Shown: in pieces, positions 42,896 to 51,748 of the stretch
How positions within the stretch are numbered: position 1 is the stretch's first letter
Layout: the number at the start of each line of letters is the position of its first letter
Assembly (NCBI RefSeq): GCF_014200395.1
Contig: NZ_JACHBS010000001.1
Span: forward strand, 682,001-746,000
Length of the DNA stretch: 64,000 nucleotides
Source: Microcella frigidaquae
GTDB lineage: Bacteria; Actinomycetota; Actinomycetes; Actinomycetales; Microbacteriaceae
Reading direction: 5' to 3'
Notes under the pieces: generated by a model
The model's input: the letters and a program-made list of their open reading frames with translations, nothing else
Databases searched by the model: none
Told to the model about the DNA's origin: nothing
Position numbers and translations under genes: made by a program

Positions 42896-43617
42896 TCATC
42901 GGTCGGCCAGCGCCGACCGTGCGATGAGCTGTTGCGTGAGCGCGTCGCGCTCTTCCTCGGTGACGTCCGCTTGCTCAGGCCATGGCCAGCCCAACGACAT
43001 CGGCTTCGGCTGCTTATTCGTGTCCCGGTGCACGGCCGCGTAGAGCTCGAGCAGGTGCTGCAGTGTCTGGTTCGTCGTCGACAACGCATACGCCCACCCG
43101 CGGACGGAGGCGTGCGACCGCGTGCCCTGCTCGTCGACGAGCTCACGCACCAGATCAAGTGCCTCGCCGAACGTGTACCCGTCGCCGGCGTCGTCGAGGC
43201 TCAAGCCGAACCGGTCGCGGAAGTCGAAGCGCAGCGCGGCCCGGTGCTCCTCTAGGACGTCGAGGAGCCGAGCGATTCCCCCAGGCGCGCCCCCTGCCAC
43301 TGGAACACCGCGGCGATCCACTTCTGCTGCAGCACCACGACGTCGACGTGGTCGAGATCAAGCAGTCGCGTCGACCAGTCGGGCGCGAGCGTGGCCACCG
43401 CGATGTCGAACTGGTCCTGCAGCGGCTTGTCCTGCATCTCGCGGATGTGGCGCTCCTTCAGCCGCAGGCTGATCTGAAAAGGGCCCTCCGGGGTCTGGGC
43501 TACGAACTGGTCGCCGACGATCATGTGCGGCGGCGGGTCCGTCGGGGCGAGCGCGAAGACGGGCACCTCCAACGGCGCCCGCTTGGGGGCAGGGCTCTTG
43601 CCGTTCTTTCTGGACAT
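42896..43617 (-). CDS. Tail assembly chaperone, long form by -1 frameshift
   Basis: The long product joins the first frame (43617 to about 43278) to a second frame (to 42896) by a -1 shift at GGGGGAA, giving about 240 residues (GARLG then GIARLLDVLEEH). This is the gpG/gpGT arrangement of lambda-like and actinophage tails. The second part is helical and acidic. The G and GT proteins coat the tape measure protein while the tail tube is built. Confidence 0.85.
43252..43617 (-). CDS. Tail assembly chaperone, short form
   Basis: The unshifted product is 121 residues, starting MSRKNGKSPAPKRAPLEVPV and ending GESLGSSTS. A basic head is followed by a compact alpha/beta part. It has the length and place (between major tail protein and tape measure) of the gpG class. 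Confidence 0.85.
   Translation of the reverse strand: MSRKNGKSPAPKRAPLEVPVFALAPTDPPPHMIVGDQFVAQTPEGPFQISLRLKERHIREMQDKPLQDQFDIAVATLAPDWSTRLLDLDHVDVVVLQQKWIAAVFQWQGARLGESLGSSTS
43276..43282 (-). promoter_or_regulatory. Ribosomal slippery sequence GGGGGAA
   Basis: Read on the minus strand in codons CTG-GGG-GAA, the ribosome can slip back one base and continue GGA-ATC-GCT. It lies 22 bases before the short form's stop codon, as is usual for these genes. Confidence 0.75.
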
Positions 43618-43700
43618 GGGTTCTCCTGTGGGTGAGTCGTGGGTGTGTGGGTGAAGGCGCCGCCCCGAGCACCCACGAGCTCGAGGCGGCGCCGCTCAGA

Positions 43701-44282
43701 TCAGGAGCCGGATGCTGCGGGCAGCACCCACTCGCCGAAGTGGTTCCCGTTGACCGCCGCGTCGCGGAGGATCTCGAAGACGAGCTGCTGACCGTTCACC
43801 TGGCCGCGGTTCGACTGGTCCTCCGTGATGCCCTGCACCTGCACGTTCGGGCAGACGCGGCGGCGGATGGCGCCGTTCTTGAAGATCTCCTCCGTGAAGA
43901 CCACGTACTTCGTGGCGTGGCCGCCGCCGTCGTACTCGAGGTACCCGTTCACGTCGACCGTCGCGCCGGCGATGAGCTCGCGCACGTTCGTGTTCAGCGC
44001 CTCGGCGATCGACACCGTGAGGGTGACGTTCGCGAGGCCGGTGGGGATCGAGTACGAGTCCTGCCAGAACTCGATCGGGTCGCCGTCGGCCGCGTACGCG
44101 AACTGCGGGCCGCCGTCGGTCTTCAGCAGGCCGAGCTTCTTGAACGCCGGGTCGAGCACGAGGGGCTCGGCGGCGCCGCCCGAGGGCGTGGGGATGGTCG
44201 TCCCGTAGGGGGCGATGCCGATGAAGCCCGTGACCGGGACTCCGACGGCGAGGATGTCGTTGCCGCTGCTGTCTGCAGTCAT
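43701..44282 (-). CDS. Major tail tube protein
   Basis: A 193-residue protein with the beta-rich build of siphovirus tube proteins: GYLEYDGGGHATKYVVF, EIFKNGAIRRRVCPNVQVQG, a final FGEWVLPAASGS. It lies between the tail terminator and the chaperones. This is the expected order. Confidence 0.85.
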   Translation of the reverse strand: MTADSSGNDILAVGVPVTGFIGIAPYGTTIPTPSGGAAEPLVLDPAFKKLGLLKTDGGPQFAYAADGDPIEFWQDSYSIPTGLANVTLTVSIAEALNTNVRELIAGATVDVNGYLEYDGGGHATKYVVFTEEIFKNGAIRRRVCPNVQVQGITEDQSNRGQVNGQQLVFEILRDAAVNGNHFGEWVLPAASGS

Positions 44283-44331
44283 GGCATCTCCTTCAGGTGT
44301 CGTGCCCCGGAGGGGCGATGGTGTGGGTAGG

Positions 44332-44775
44332 TCAGAGCGGTTCGGGCGTCACCGCGAAGGTGACCGTCGCGAACCGACGCGCGCGGTCCTGCTCCTCCAC
44401 GACGGAGAACGGGCCATTGCGCTCGAGCACCGCGGACACGGGGTTCCGCGGCGACTGGCCCGGAACATCCGGGCCGGGGATCTGCACGACGAGGGCGAGC
44501 ACGATGCGGATCAGGTCGTTCGCGTCCTTCGGCGCGAGCTTCGACCCCGCCAACACGGTGAACCCGACCGACCGCTCGCCGGTGACCGCCGACGTCGCCG
44601 GTCCCCCGTCGTCGCGGATGACGAGCAGGCGAGCCGGGAACATTCCCGTTGAGGGCTCTTTGTTGTCGACCTCCACGCCGGCGCACACCGGCTCCGGGCG
44701 GGCGGCGAGCGCCTGCCGGTACCAGGTGGTGAGGAACAGCTCGAGGTCGGAGTCGATGACGAGCGGGTCAGCCAC
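44332..44775 (-). CDS. Tail terminator / tail completion protein
   Basis: A 147-residue protein with an alpha/beta pattern: DPLVIDSDLELFLTTWYRQA, then VGFTVLAGSKLAPKDANDLI. GTG start at 44775 overlaps the previous stop. Position after the gp10-like gene fits the protein that caps the growing tail. Confidence 0.72.
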   Translation of the reverse strand: MADPLVIDSDLELFLTTWYRQALAARPEPVCAGVEVDNKEPSTGMFPARLLVIRDDGGPATSAVTGERSVGFTVLAGSKLAPKDANDLIRIVLALVVQIPGPDVPGQSPRNPVSAVLERNGPFSVVEEQDRARRFATVTFAVTPEPL

Positions 44776-45043
44776 GGCGCACCTGCTTGTTCTTCTGCAG
44801 CGCGCGCACCAGGTTGCCGGTCTTCGACTCGATGAGCATCGTCTTCGGGTCGGTGCCCTCCACAAGGGCGACGACGCGGCGCTGGAACTTCTTCCGCACC
44901 ACGATGCCCTTGCGGTACTTGCCGGAGTCCACCGGGGCGTTCTCGCGCGCGGTAGCGGCCACCCGGTTCGCCGCCTCGACCGTCACGCTCACCACGCCGG
45001 GCGAGCGGCTCAGCTGCTCGAAGAAGGCATTGTTGAACTGCAT
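44768..45043 (-). CDS. Head-tail connector, HK97 gp10-like
   Basis: This 91-residue protein has the ARENAPVDSGKYRKGI segment, the hallmark of the HK97 gp10 / minor capsid family. It works at the neck with the closure protein. It begins 1 base after the preceding stop (TGACATG). Confidence 0.8.
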   Translation of the reverse strand: MQFNNAFFEQLSRSPGVVSVTVEAANRVAATARENAPVDSGKYRKGIVVRKKFQRRVVALVEGTDPKTMLIESKTGNLVRALQKNKQVRRG

Positions 45044-45044
45044 G

Positions 45045-45395
45045 TCAGCCCACCACCCTCTCCAGCGGCACCTCGAGCACCGGCCGCCAACCAGTGAAGG
45101 GATTCGTCGGAGCGTCGGGAAGCTCGCGCACCTCGAACGTCTCCGAACCGGTGCGGATGCGATCGCCGACCAGCACGTCGGCCGTCGGCGGACAGTAGAG
45201 CGACCGGTCAACCTGCAGCTGGTTCCGCGTAGGGTCCGCGACCGCCACCGACGAGGCAGGCCCGACGTAGGCGCCCTCGATCACGATCGACACCGCTGAC
45301 GACCACGGGCCGGGCTCGGTGCGCGTCGGGTTGTACGGGTCGGGCACCTGAATGCGCCGGTCGCGGTACACGGTCTGCCCGTACGCGAACTTCAT
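45045..45395 (-). CDS. Head closure protein
   Basis: A 116-residue beta-rich protein (QTVYRDRRIQVPDPYNPTR, then a late VGDRIRTGSETFEVREL barrel strand) of the stopper or head-closure type, located between adaptor and gp10-like genes. It shares one base with its upstream neighbour. Confidence 0.72.
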   Translation of the reverse strand: MKFAYGQTVYRDRRIQVPDPYNPTRTEPGPWSSAVSIVIEGAYVGPASSVAVADPTRNQLQVDRSLYCPPTADVLVGDRIRTGSETFEVRELPDAPTNPFTGWRPVLEVPLERVVG

Positions 45396-45829
45396 CAGGA
45401 GCCCCCGACGACGTCACCGCCGACGAGCTCCTCCTCGTCGACGAACGCACGAGCCAGGTTCCCGAACCGCTGGCCGTCCGGCGCCGGCGTGCGCACGGAG
45501 CGCACCGTGCCCAGGCCGCAGAGCATGTCGAGCTCCGCGAGCTGCTCGGGCTGGAACCAGGACAGCAGCGCGGCTCGGTCGGAGTAGCGCACGGATGCGC
45601 CGGAGATCGCCTGCTGCAGCACCATGCCAGGTCGGTCGAGGCGCGTACGAATGGCATCCGCCGCGGCCGAGGCGAACGCCGGCTTGAGCGCGTCCGTGTA
45701 GTGGCTGCCGTACCGCTTGTCGAGGTGCAACACCAGCACAGGGAGCCACGCCTGACCGATGGTGGTCTGTGCACTCGACAGGCCGGGCAGGAAGGGGCTG
45801 ACGTCGCTCCACACGAGCGTTACGGCCAT
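45395..45829 (-). CDS. Head-tail adaptor (gp6-like)
   Basis: The product is 144 residues, mostly helical, with the ALKPAFASAAADAIRTRLD helix and a C-terminal extension. Its place right after the capsid gene fits the adaptor ring that binds the portal. Assignment is by position and build. Confidence 0.7.
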   Translation of the reverse strand: MAVTLVWSDVSPFLPGLSSAQTTIGQAWLPVLVLHLDKRYGSHYTDALKPAFASAAADAIRTRLDRPGMVLQQAISGASVRYSDRAALLSWFQPEQLAELDMLCGLGTVRSVRTPAPDGQRFGNLARAFVDEEELVGGDVVGGS

Positions 45830-45899
45830 GAGGGTCCCCTCTCAGTGGGAAGGCCAGCGCGGGGCGCACCCGGAGGAATGGGTGCGCCCCGCCGTGGGA

Positions 45900-46841
45900 T
45901 CAGGAACCCGACGCCGGGGTGACGGCGGCCACCGGGACGGCGGTCGCGCCCTCCGCGGTGAGCGTGTTGCCGAGCACGTAGGCGTAGCGGGCCTTGAACC
46001 GGAACGCGACCATGTCGCGCTCGGCCAGGTTGATCTGGCCCTCACCGGTGCCGAGGGTCGCCTGGTCGAGGTACTTCACGGTGATGTCCTGGCGGACACC
46101 GACCATGACGCGCTCGCGGTCGGCGATCAGCGCGGTCGCCGACGCCGAGTTCCAGGCGCCGTTACGCACCCAGGCTGCGTCGATGCCGATGATCGAGCCC
46201 TCGCCGACACCGTCGGGCGCCGACTGGTACAGGCGGCTGCCCTCCGAGTCGCGGAGGTTCGCGAGCTTGAACCGCAGGCCGCGGCGCGACAGGATGACCG
46301 ACGGGTCGGCACCCGACTGGTCGACGAAGTCGGCCGCCTGGTACAGCGAACCGGCCAGGTCGTCCTCGCCGGGCGTGGCCGACACCTGGAACACCGCGCC
46401 CGCGGCGACCGCCGCCGGCAGCAGGCCCGGGCTGACCCAGGTGGTCGGCTTGTTCGTGCCGAACAGGATCGCCTGGTCGAGCTTCTTCCCGATCGCGGTG
46501 CCGCCCAGCTGCGTCAGCCGGGTGACGCCGTCCTCGGTCATGTCCTCGAGGGCGTCCTCGTGGATCGGGATGATCACGGCGATCTCCTCGACGACGAACT
46601 GGCGGTTGGCCCAGGTCGCCTGCGAGGTCGGCTTCACGCCCGCGGGGTCGGTCGCCGACTCCGAGACCCAGGAGGCCTCGGGCAGGGTCGCGAGCACCGG
46701 AGCGTTCGTGATCTTGGTGCCGAGCGGCACCGTGGTGAACGCGGACAGCGACGCCGAGGCGACCTCCGCGCTCTCGAGGAGCACGTTCGTGTACTCCTCC
46801 TCGATGAGGGTTGCGACGTCGTCGCGCGAAATGTCGGCCAT
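45900..46841 (-). CDS. Major capsid protein, HK97 fold
   Basis: A 313-residue shell protein. The N-arm (MADISRDDVATLIEEEYTNV) is followed by the P-domain helix and E-loop region (VVEEIAVIIPIHEDALEDM), and the C-terminal part holds VGVRQDITVKYL. Length and pattern match HK97-fold capsids of actinophages that use a separate scaffold. Scaffold lies immediately upstream, adaptor downstream. Confidence 0.9.
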   Translation of the reverse strand: MADISRDDVATLIEEEYTNVLLESAEVASASLSAFTTVPLGTKITNAPVLATLPEASWVSESATDPAGVKPTSQATWANRQFVVEEIAVIIPIHEDALEDMTEDGVTRLTQLGGTAIGKKLDQAILFGTNKPTTWVSPGLLPAAVAAGAVFQVSATPGEDDLAGSLYQAADFVDQSGADPSVILSRRGLRFKLANLRDSEGSRLYQSAPDGVGEGSIIGIDAAWVRNGAWNSASATALIADRERVMVGVRQDITVKYLDQATLGTGEGQINLAERDMVAFRFKARYAYVLGNTLTAEGATAVPVAAVTPASGS

Positions 46842-46887
46842 GATGGCCTCCGTTCTGTGTTGAGAGGTTGAGTGAGGTCGTCAGGCC

Positions 46888-47469
46888 TCAGCCACGCGCG
46901 CCGCGGAGCTGCCGAATGGCGGCTGCCGCCTTGCCCTTCTCGCCAGCCGCAGCAGCGACCTTCACGCCCGGCTTCGGCTCCTGCCGGCCGGGACGCTGAC
47001 GCTGCTCCGTCTTGACGAGGTGGGGCTTGTCCTTCGCGAGCTGCTCGACGCGCTTCTTCAGCTCGTCGACGTCCAGCTCGTCGTCCTTCTTCGGGAGATC
47101 CCCCGACAGCACGCGCAGCACCGCGTCGGCCGGGTCGATGAAGCCGACCGCCGCAGCGATCGACTCGACCCGTCCCTCGGCGATCTGCCGCTCGTACTTC
47201 GAGGCGACCTCGGCGCGGGCCTTCGCGGCCGCCTCCTCGATCGCCTTCTCGCTCGGGGTCTTCTTCTCCTCCTCGAGCTGGTCCCACTTCGCCGCCTTCT
47301 CCTTGATGGCGTCGAAGCCCTCGAACCGCTTGCGCTCGCGCGCGAGACGGGCCTCGATGATGCGGTCCAGCTCCTCCTGCGACGCGGGCGCCGTGAACGG
47401 GCTCGGCTCAGGAGTGGGGTCCGGGGTCGGCTCGAGAGTCGGCTCCGGTGAAGGTGTGGGATCTGACAT
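46888..47469 (-). CDS. Capsid scaffolding protein
   Basis: This 193-residue protein has a Pro/Thr/Glu-repeat N-terminus (PTPSPEPTLEPTPDP), a strong coiled coil (about 30-95) and a basic C-terminus that would bind the capsid protein. The ATG at 47469 gives MSDPTPSPEP. Scaffolds of this form are common before capsid genes. Confidence 0.85.
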   Translation of the reverse strand: MSDPTPSPEPTLEPTPDPTPEPSPFTAPASQEELDRIIEARLARERKRFEGFDAIKEKAAKWDQLEEEKKTPSEKAIEEAAAKARAEVASKYERQIAEGRVESIAAAVGFIDPADAVLRVLSGDLPKKDDELDVDELKKRVEQLAKDKPHLVKTEQRQRPGRQEPKPGVKVAAAAGEKGKAAAAIRQLRGARG

Positions 47470-47563
47470 GGCTGTTGCCTCCGTGAATCCGTCGATGTGA
47501 CCGCCAGAGGGAGCAGCTGGCGTACCTGCATCCCCGCCCGGGTAGGCGGGTGGGAGTGGACCC

Positions 47564-48898
47564 CTACTGCTCGATGGCAGGAGGGACGTCGATGGGGGCG
47601 ATCGCGCGGGCGCTCTGCGCGCCAGCGATCGCGTCGGCCGGCTTCCAGCCCGGCAAGAGACCGAGCAGCATTTCCAGCGGCGGCGGCGACGGGAGCGAGG
47701 CGAGCTTCTGGATCGCGTCGGCGGCTTGCGCGAGCGACCGCGAAGACACGTCCGCCCACGACACCTCAGCGTCATCCGGCACATCGACGTTCAGCAGGTC
47801 TCCCGCCATGCGCAGCGCGAGCTCGTAGCCCTCACCCAGCGGGTCCTGCAGATCGCCCAGGTGACGGAAGTAACCCGCCTCAGCCGCTGCGATGCCCTCC
47901 GCGCTCATGTTCACCATCGCGGCGAACGGCCCGTACGTGGGCGGCACCTGCAGGATCGACAGCATGTGGCGAATGTGCGCCTCGAGTGCCTTCACCACCT
48001 GGTCGAGATCGGCCGGCTGGAACGACCCGAAGCGAGCCGTCTCCCCGTTCACGCCGACCGCCTGGATCAGGGTGTCGACCGCGACGCGCACGTTCTCGTC
48101 GAGCGCCTCACCGCCCGCCATCCACTTCTGCGGGAACGCGCCGTACCGCTGCACCATCTGCAGAGTGAACGTCGCATCCACGACCCGGTTATAGACCGGC
48201 AGGGCAGGCTCGACGATCGAGCGCGGCACGTCATCGTAGGTCGCGCCGATGCGCGCCACCGGCGTGTAGCCAAGGCTGTGCGGCGCGAACTCGACATCAC
48301 CAGGCACCTTGTAGCCGCCGCTAAAGCGGTGCACGCCCTCCTCGGTGATGAGCATCCACTTCTGCGACTTGGTGTCCCGCAGCGACCCCTCGACGAGGTG
48401 CAGCACCACACGCGGGTAGTCGTCCCACGGCTCGTCATACACCGCGAAGGTCTTCAGCGCCGACATCGGCCGCAGTAGCACCTTCTCCGGGTCCCGGTGC
48501 GGGATGACCGCCAGGTAGGAGTAGCCGAGCGAGATCGACTGTCGGGTCAGGTGACCCTGACGCCCGTCCATCCCCGACGCCTGCCACGCCTGCCGCCACA
48601 CGACCTCATCGGAAAACCCGTCGATACGGCACCCCTGGCCGAGCGCGGCCGCGGCGAAGTCCAGCCACGGCGACGACGCCTTCCGGAACAGGTCCTTGTA
48701 CTCCATGTCGGCGTTCGCCGGCATCCACGTGCGCGTCAGCTTCCCGTCGATCTTCTTCTGCAACGTCTCCAGGCGAGCCCACTCCTGGCGCGCCTTCGAG
48801 AAGAACGAGTCCACCAGTGTCGAGATCTCCACCGCCGTCAGCGCCCCCTCGGGCACCTCCGGCAGGTCGATGTCGTACAGCTCTGCGTCTGTCGGCAT
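47564..48898 (-). CDS. Portal protein (SPP1 Gp6-like)
   Basis: A 444-residue protein that forms the dodecameric DNA gate. Family-like blocks include WRQAWQASGMDGRQGHLTRQ, then SYLAVIPHRDPEKV, and a late MVNMSAEGIAAAEAGYFRHL stem helix. The ATG overlaps the stop of the large terminase (ATGA). Slightly short, but within range for actinophages. Confidence 0.88.
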   Translation of the reverse strand: MPTDAELYDIDLPEVPEGALTAVEISTLVDSFFSKARQEWARLETLQKKIDGKLTRTWMPANADMEYKDLFRKASSPWLDFAAAALGQGCRIDGFSDEVVWRQAWQASGMDGRQGHLTRQSISLGYSYLAVIPHRDPEKVLLRPMSALKTFAVYDEPWDDYPRVVLHLVEGSLRDTKSQKWMLITEEGVHRFSGGYKVPGDVEFAPHSLGYTPVARIGATYDDVPRSIVEPALPVYNRVVDATFTLQMVQRYGAFPQKWMAGGEALDENVRVAVDTLIQAVGVNGETARFGSFQPADLDQVVKALEAHIRHMLSILQVPPTYGPFAAMVNMSAEGIAAAEAGYFRHLGDLQDPLGEGYELALRMAGDLLNVDVPDDAEVSWADVSSRSLAQAADAIQKLASLPSPPPLEMLLGLLPGWKPADAIAGAQSARAIAPIDVPPAIEQ

Positions 48899-50391
48899 CA
48901 GGCGTATCCCTTCACCTTCGCTGGGTCTCGAGGCGGATTGGCCGCGAGCTTGAACACGCCCCAGAGGGCCCACGTGACGACCTGCGCCTGCGCGATCGGG
49001 TACCTCGGGTCCGAGGCCTCCCACGTGCTGCCGGCCTTGCCGATGACGCGCGTCGTCGCGTACTGCAGCGACTTCCGCACCTCCGCCTGGCCGCGGTGCT
49101 CCACCCGGCCGGCGTTGACGTGCTCGATGAACTGCGAGTGCGCTGCGGCGAGCTCGTCGAGCGACATCGCCATGTACCGCACGTTGCGGCGGCCGAGCGC
49201 GGTCAGCACCATCGCCGCGTTCTTCGGGTCCAGGACGACGAGCGCGTCGGGCATCTGCTTCTTCAGCACCGCGACGAAGTCAGCCAGCCACAGCGTGCCC
49301 GCGGCGGTGTGCCGGTGCTCGACGTACACGCGACCGTCTTCGGTCTGCGATGCGATGCCGATGGAGGCGAACTGGCCGCCACCGCCGAGCGCGAGCGCGA
49401 TCGCCGCGCCCTTCCCGTGCTCGCGGTTCTCGACCTTGTGGTCGTCCCACGCCTTCAGGTCCAGGGCCGACAGTGCGACCTCTTCGACCTCGGGTCGGTT
49501 CGGCCACACCGAGAACCGCTCCCGCAGCAGCTCGCCGCGGTCGGTCGCCGTGTCCACCTGCTCCTGGATGGTCTCCGGCTCCACACGGATGCCGAGCGCC
49601 GGCAGGGACTGCGCCCACACCATCGGATCGTGCAGGTCAATCGACGCCGTCAGCTTCGGATCCTCCGCACCCTCGGGCGACCACTCCATCCACATCGTCC
49701 GCGGCGCCGGCCCCGTGCGACCGCGATCGCGCACGCCCTCGAACACCTCGCCCTCGCCGTCATCCGGCACCGTGCCGAAGTACAGCTGCTGCCGGTTCGG
49801 GATCGTCGTCGTCGTGTACGACAGCGCCGACCGTTGCGAGTGGGTCAGGTACTGCGCCTCGTCGTAGACGATGTCCGCCGCAGCGAAACCACGACCCGAG
49901 CCCTTCGACCGGGCCACGAACCGAACGCGGTCACCCAGTCGCTGACCGCGCCGCTTCTTCAGCACGATCGCTTCCTTGCCGTTCGCCGAGTAGATGTGAT
50001 CCACCAGCGGCTCCAGGCGCGGCTGCGACTCGATGATCGACTTCAGCGCCTCGAACGACTCCGTCGCCGTCTTCACCTCATGCGCCGTGTGCAGCACCGT
50101 CCGCCGGCGGAGATCCTCCATCGGGAACAGGAACAGGCGCGCCAGGTCGAAGGCGACCAGGATCTCCGTCTTCCCCTGCTGCCGAGACACCAGCAGGCCA
50201 GCCTCAGACGCCGCCCACCGGTCCTTCTCGTCGACGTCGTGCAACGCCCACAGCACGTACTCCTGCCAGTCGTCCAACCGCATCCCGCACGCGCGAACGA
50301 AGTCGACCACCATGTCGCCATAGGAGGCGACCGCCGACTCCGGCCTACGTGCGAGGCGTGGCCGCTGCTCGCCGAGCAGTACCTCCAGCAC
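48898..50391 (-). CDS. Terminase large subunit
   Basis: A 497-residue packaging motor. The ATPase Walker A is VSRQQGKTE (about 68-76) and Walker B is IVYDEAQ. The nuclease domain has LVVLDPK for one acid, but the segment where the first acid normally sits reads IALALGGGGQF, without aspartate. The GTG at 50391 is preferred to an ATG at 50454 because AAGGG precedes it and the extra residues are arginine-rich shadow sequence. It overlaps the small-subunit gene by 47 bases. Confidence 0.88.
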   Translation of the reverse strand: MLEVLLGEQRPRLARRPESAVASYGDMVVDFVRACGMRLDDWQEYVLWALHDVDEKDRWAASEAGLLVSRQQGKTEILVAFDLARLFLFPMEDLRRRTVLHTAHEVKTATESFEALKSIIESQPRLEPLVDHIYSANGKEAIVLKKRRGQRLGDRVRFVARSKGSGRGFAAADIVYDEAQYLTHSQRSALSYTTTTIPNRQQLYFGTVPDDGEGEVFEGVRDRGRTGPAPRTMWMEWSPEGAEDPKLTASIDLHDPMVWAQSLPALGIRVEPETIQEQVDTATDRGELLRERFSVWPNRPEVEEVALSALDLKAWDDHKVENREHGKGAAIALALGGGGQFASIGIASQTEDGRVYVEHRHTAAGTLWLADFVAVLKKQMPDALVVLDPKNAAMVLTALGRRNVRYMAMSLDELAAAHSQFIEHVNAGRVEHRGQAEVRKSLQYATTRVIGKAGSTWEASDPRYPIAQAQVVTWALWGVFKLAANPPRDPAKVKGYA

Positions 50392-50803
50392 CGAAGAGCC
50401 CTTCAAAGGGGTCCACCTCTCCAGCCGGGCCCGGCGTCGAAGGGCCGGGCGCATCCAGCGCCAGCAGCTCCGCGAGCACTTCCGAGTGACGCTTCGATAA
50501 CGTCACGATCTGCATCGGCTCCGACTCGATGACCTTGTCCATCGCACGCTCGAGCCGCTCAAGCTGCGCGACCAGCCGCTTCCGAGCGAGCTCACGCGAC
50601 TCCGTCGACGCGGCAGCAGGCGCCGCCGACGGCCGCAGCTGCACCACCGCGCCGTTCCCCTCGCCATTCCCCGACGCCTCACGCCGCCGATCCGCCTCCG
50701 CCTGCCGAGCAGCCACCCGACACGCCTCATCGACCGGCTCACCCTTGCGCTTGTGCCGCCGATACGCCGCCGGAGTGCCGCACGGAGCCAGAACAGCCGC
50801 CAT
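50345..50803 (-). CDS. Terminase small subunit
   Basis: This 152-residue protein recognises phage DNA for packaging. The N-terminus carries CGTPAAYRRHKRKGEPVDE and a basic helix (VAARQAEADRRRE), a motif seen in actinophage small subunits. The middle is Ala/Ser-rich, and the helical part RLVAQLERLERAMDKVIE assembles the ring. Confidence 0.75.
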   Translation of the reverse strand: MAAVLAPCGTPAAYRRHKRKGEPVDEACRVAARQAEADRRREASGNGEGNGAVVQLRPSAAPAAASTESRELARKRLVAQLERLERAMDKVIESEPMQIVTLSKRHSEVLAELLALDAPGPSTPGPAGEVDPFEGLFGAGGTARRAAATPRT

Positions 50804-50910
50804 CGAGCACCTCCAGGCGTGTCAGGTGTCAGGTGACCGGGAGAGAGACGAGGGCAGGCTGGGCGGGAGGTGTCCGCGTGACGGGCTTCAGAGGGGTCCC
50901 CCCACCCCCG

Positions 50911-51447
50911 TCAGGCTGCGCGGGTGGTCTTGCCGTCGTGGATGGAGTGGCAGGGTGCGCAGCGGGGCTGGTAGTCGTCCTGGTTCAGGCTGTATCGCAG
51001 TCCCGTGACGTCGGTGAGCTCGTCAGGGCTGGCGTTGCTGTATGACCAGTGCTGTGCGGGCTGCCCGCAGTCGACGCATGCGTGCGCTGATGCTGGGCCT
51101 CTATCGACGGTGAGCCGCTTGTGTGCCTGGTAGTAGCCGACCGTGGCTTCTCTGCGGTGCGTGGTGCGGTTGCCGCAGGTGGTCTGGCCCCGGTTGAGGT
51201 TGCCGGTCGGGATCGTCGCGATCGCTCCGCACTCGCACTTGCATCGCCAGTGGTAGCCGTCAGTCTCGAGGACTGTGAGGAGGCCGAACACCTGGCCGAT
51301 CAAATCGCGCCGAGGTTGCGGCTTTCGGGCATTCGGGTCGCCGTAGCGGTATGCGCGCATGGCGTGGGAGCCGCAGTAGCGGCGGCGCTGGTGGCGAGGC
51401 TTGCCGCATCCGTTGATCGCGCATAGCGCGGCAGTGGTCGCGATCAT
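50911..51447 (-). CDS. HNH endonuclease-like protein
   Basis: A 178-residue protein with an N-terminal zinc cluster (CAINGCGK, HQRRRYCGSH) and a central CKCECG. A C-terminal HNH unit follows: CVDCGQPAQHW with RCAPCHSIHDGK. HNH proteins beside terminase genes help cut cos sites during packaging in many phages. The 107 bp to the small terminase may hold the cos site. Confidence 0.78.
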   Translation of the reverse strand: MIATTAALCAINGCGKPRHQRRRYCGSHAMRAYRYGDPNARKPQPRRDLIGQVFGLLTVLETDGYHWRCKCECGAIATIPTGNLNRGQTTCGNRTTHRREATVGYYQAHKRLTVDRGPASAHACVDCGQPAQHWSYSNASPDELTDVTGLRYSLNQDDYQPRCAPCHSIHDGKTTRAA

Positions 51448-51746
51448 GTGGCCTCCCAGATTTCGACTGGAGCCCGGCTGCCCTTGCGGCTATTGCAGGC
51501 GTTATGCATTGGGATCAGAGTTTGCGCGACGAGGTGTCCGCCGTTGGCGAGCGCTTCCGGGTGGTCTGCGGTGAACGCCTGCGGGTGCCCGGCGGGCAGG
51601 GTGAGGTCGATGGGTTCGCCGCAGCCCTCCTGCGTGGGCGACCCGTAGCCGCATGGGAGGTTGTCGCGTTCGACGCGGCGCTTCAGTGCGTCTCGCTTGC
51701 GGCGGTACGCGGTCTTGCCGCGGCCGTCGCGCTGACGCTTCGCCAT
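51444..51746 (-). CDS. HNH endonuclease
   Basis: A 100-residue HNH protein: zinc-type cysteines (LPCGYGSPTQEGCGE), the catalytic histidine region FTADHPEALANGGH and the closing PMHNACNSRKG. ATG at 51746 gives MAKRQRDGRGK. Its stop overlaps the start of the second HNH gene (ATGA). Confidence 0.82.
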   Translation of the reverse strand: MAKRQRDGRGKTAYRRKRDALKRRVERDNLPCGYGSPTQEGCGEPIDLTLPAGHPQAFTADHPEALANGGHLVAQTLIPMHNACNSRKGSRAPVEIWEAT

Positions 51747-51748
51747 GC

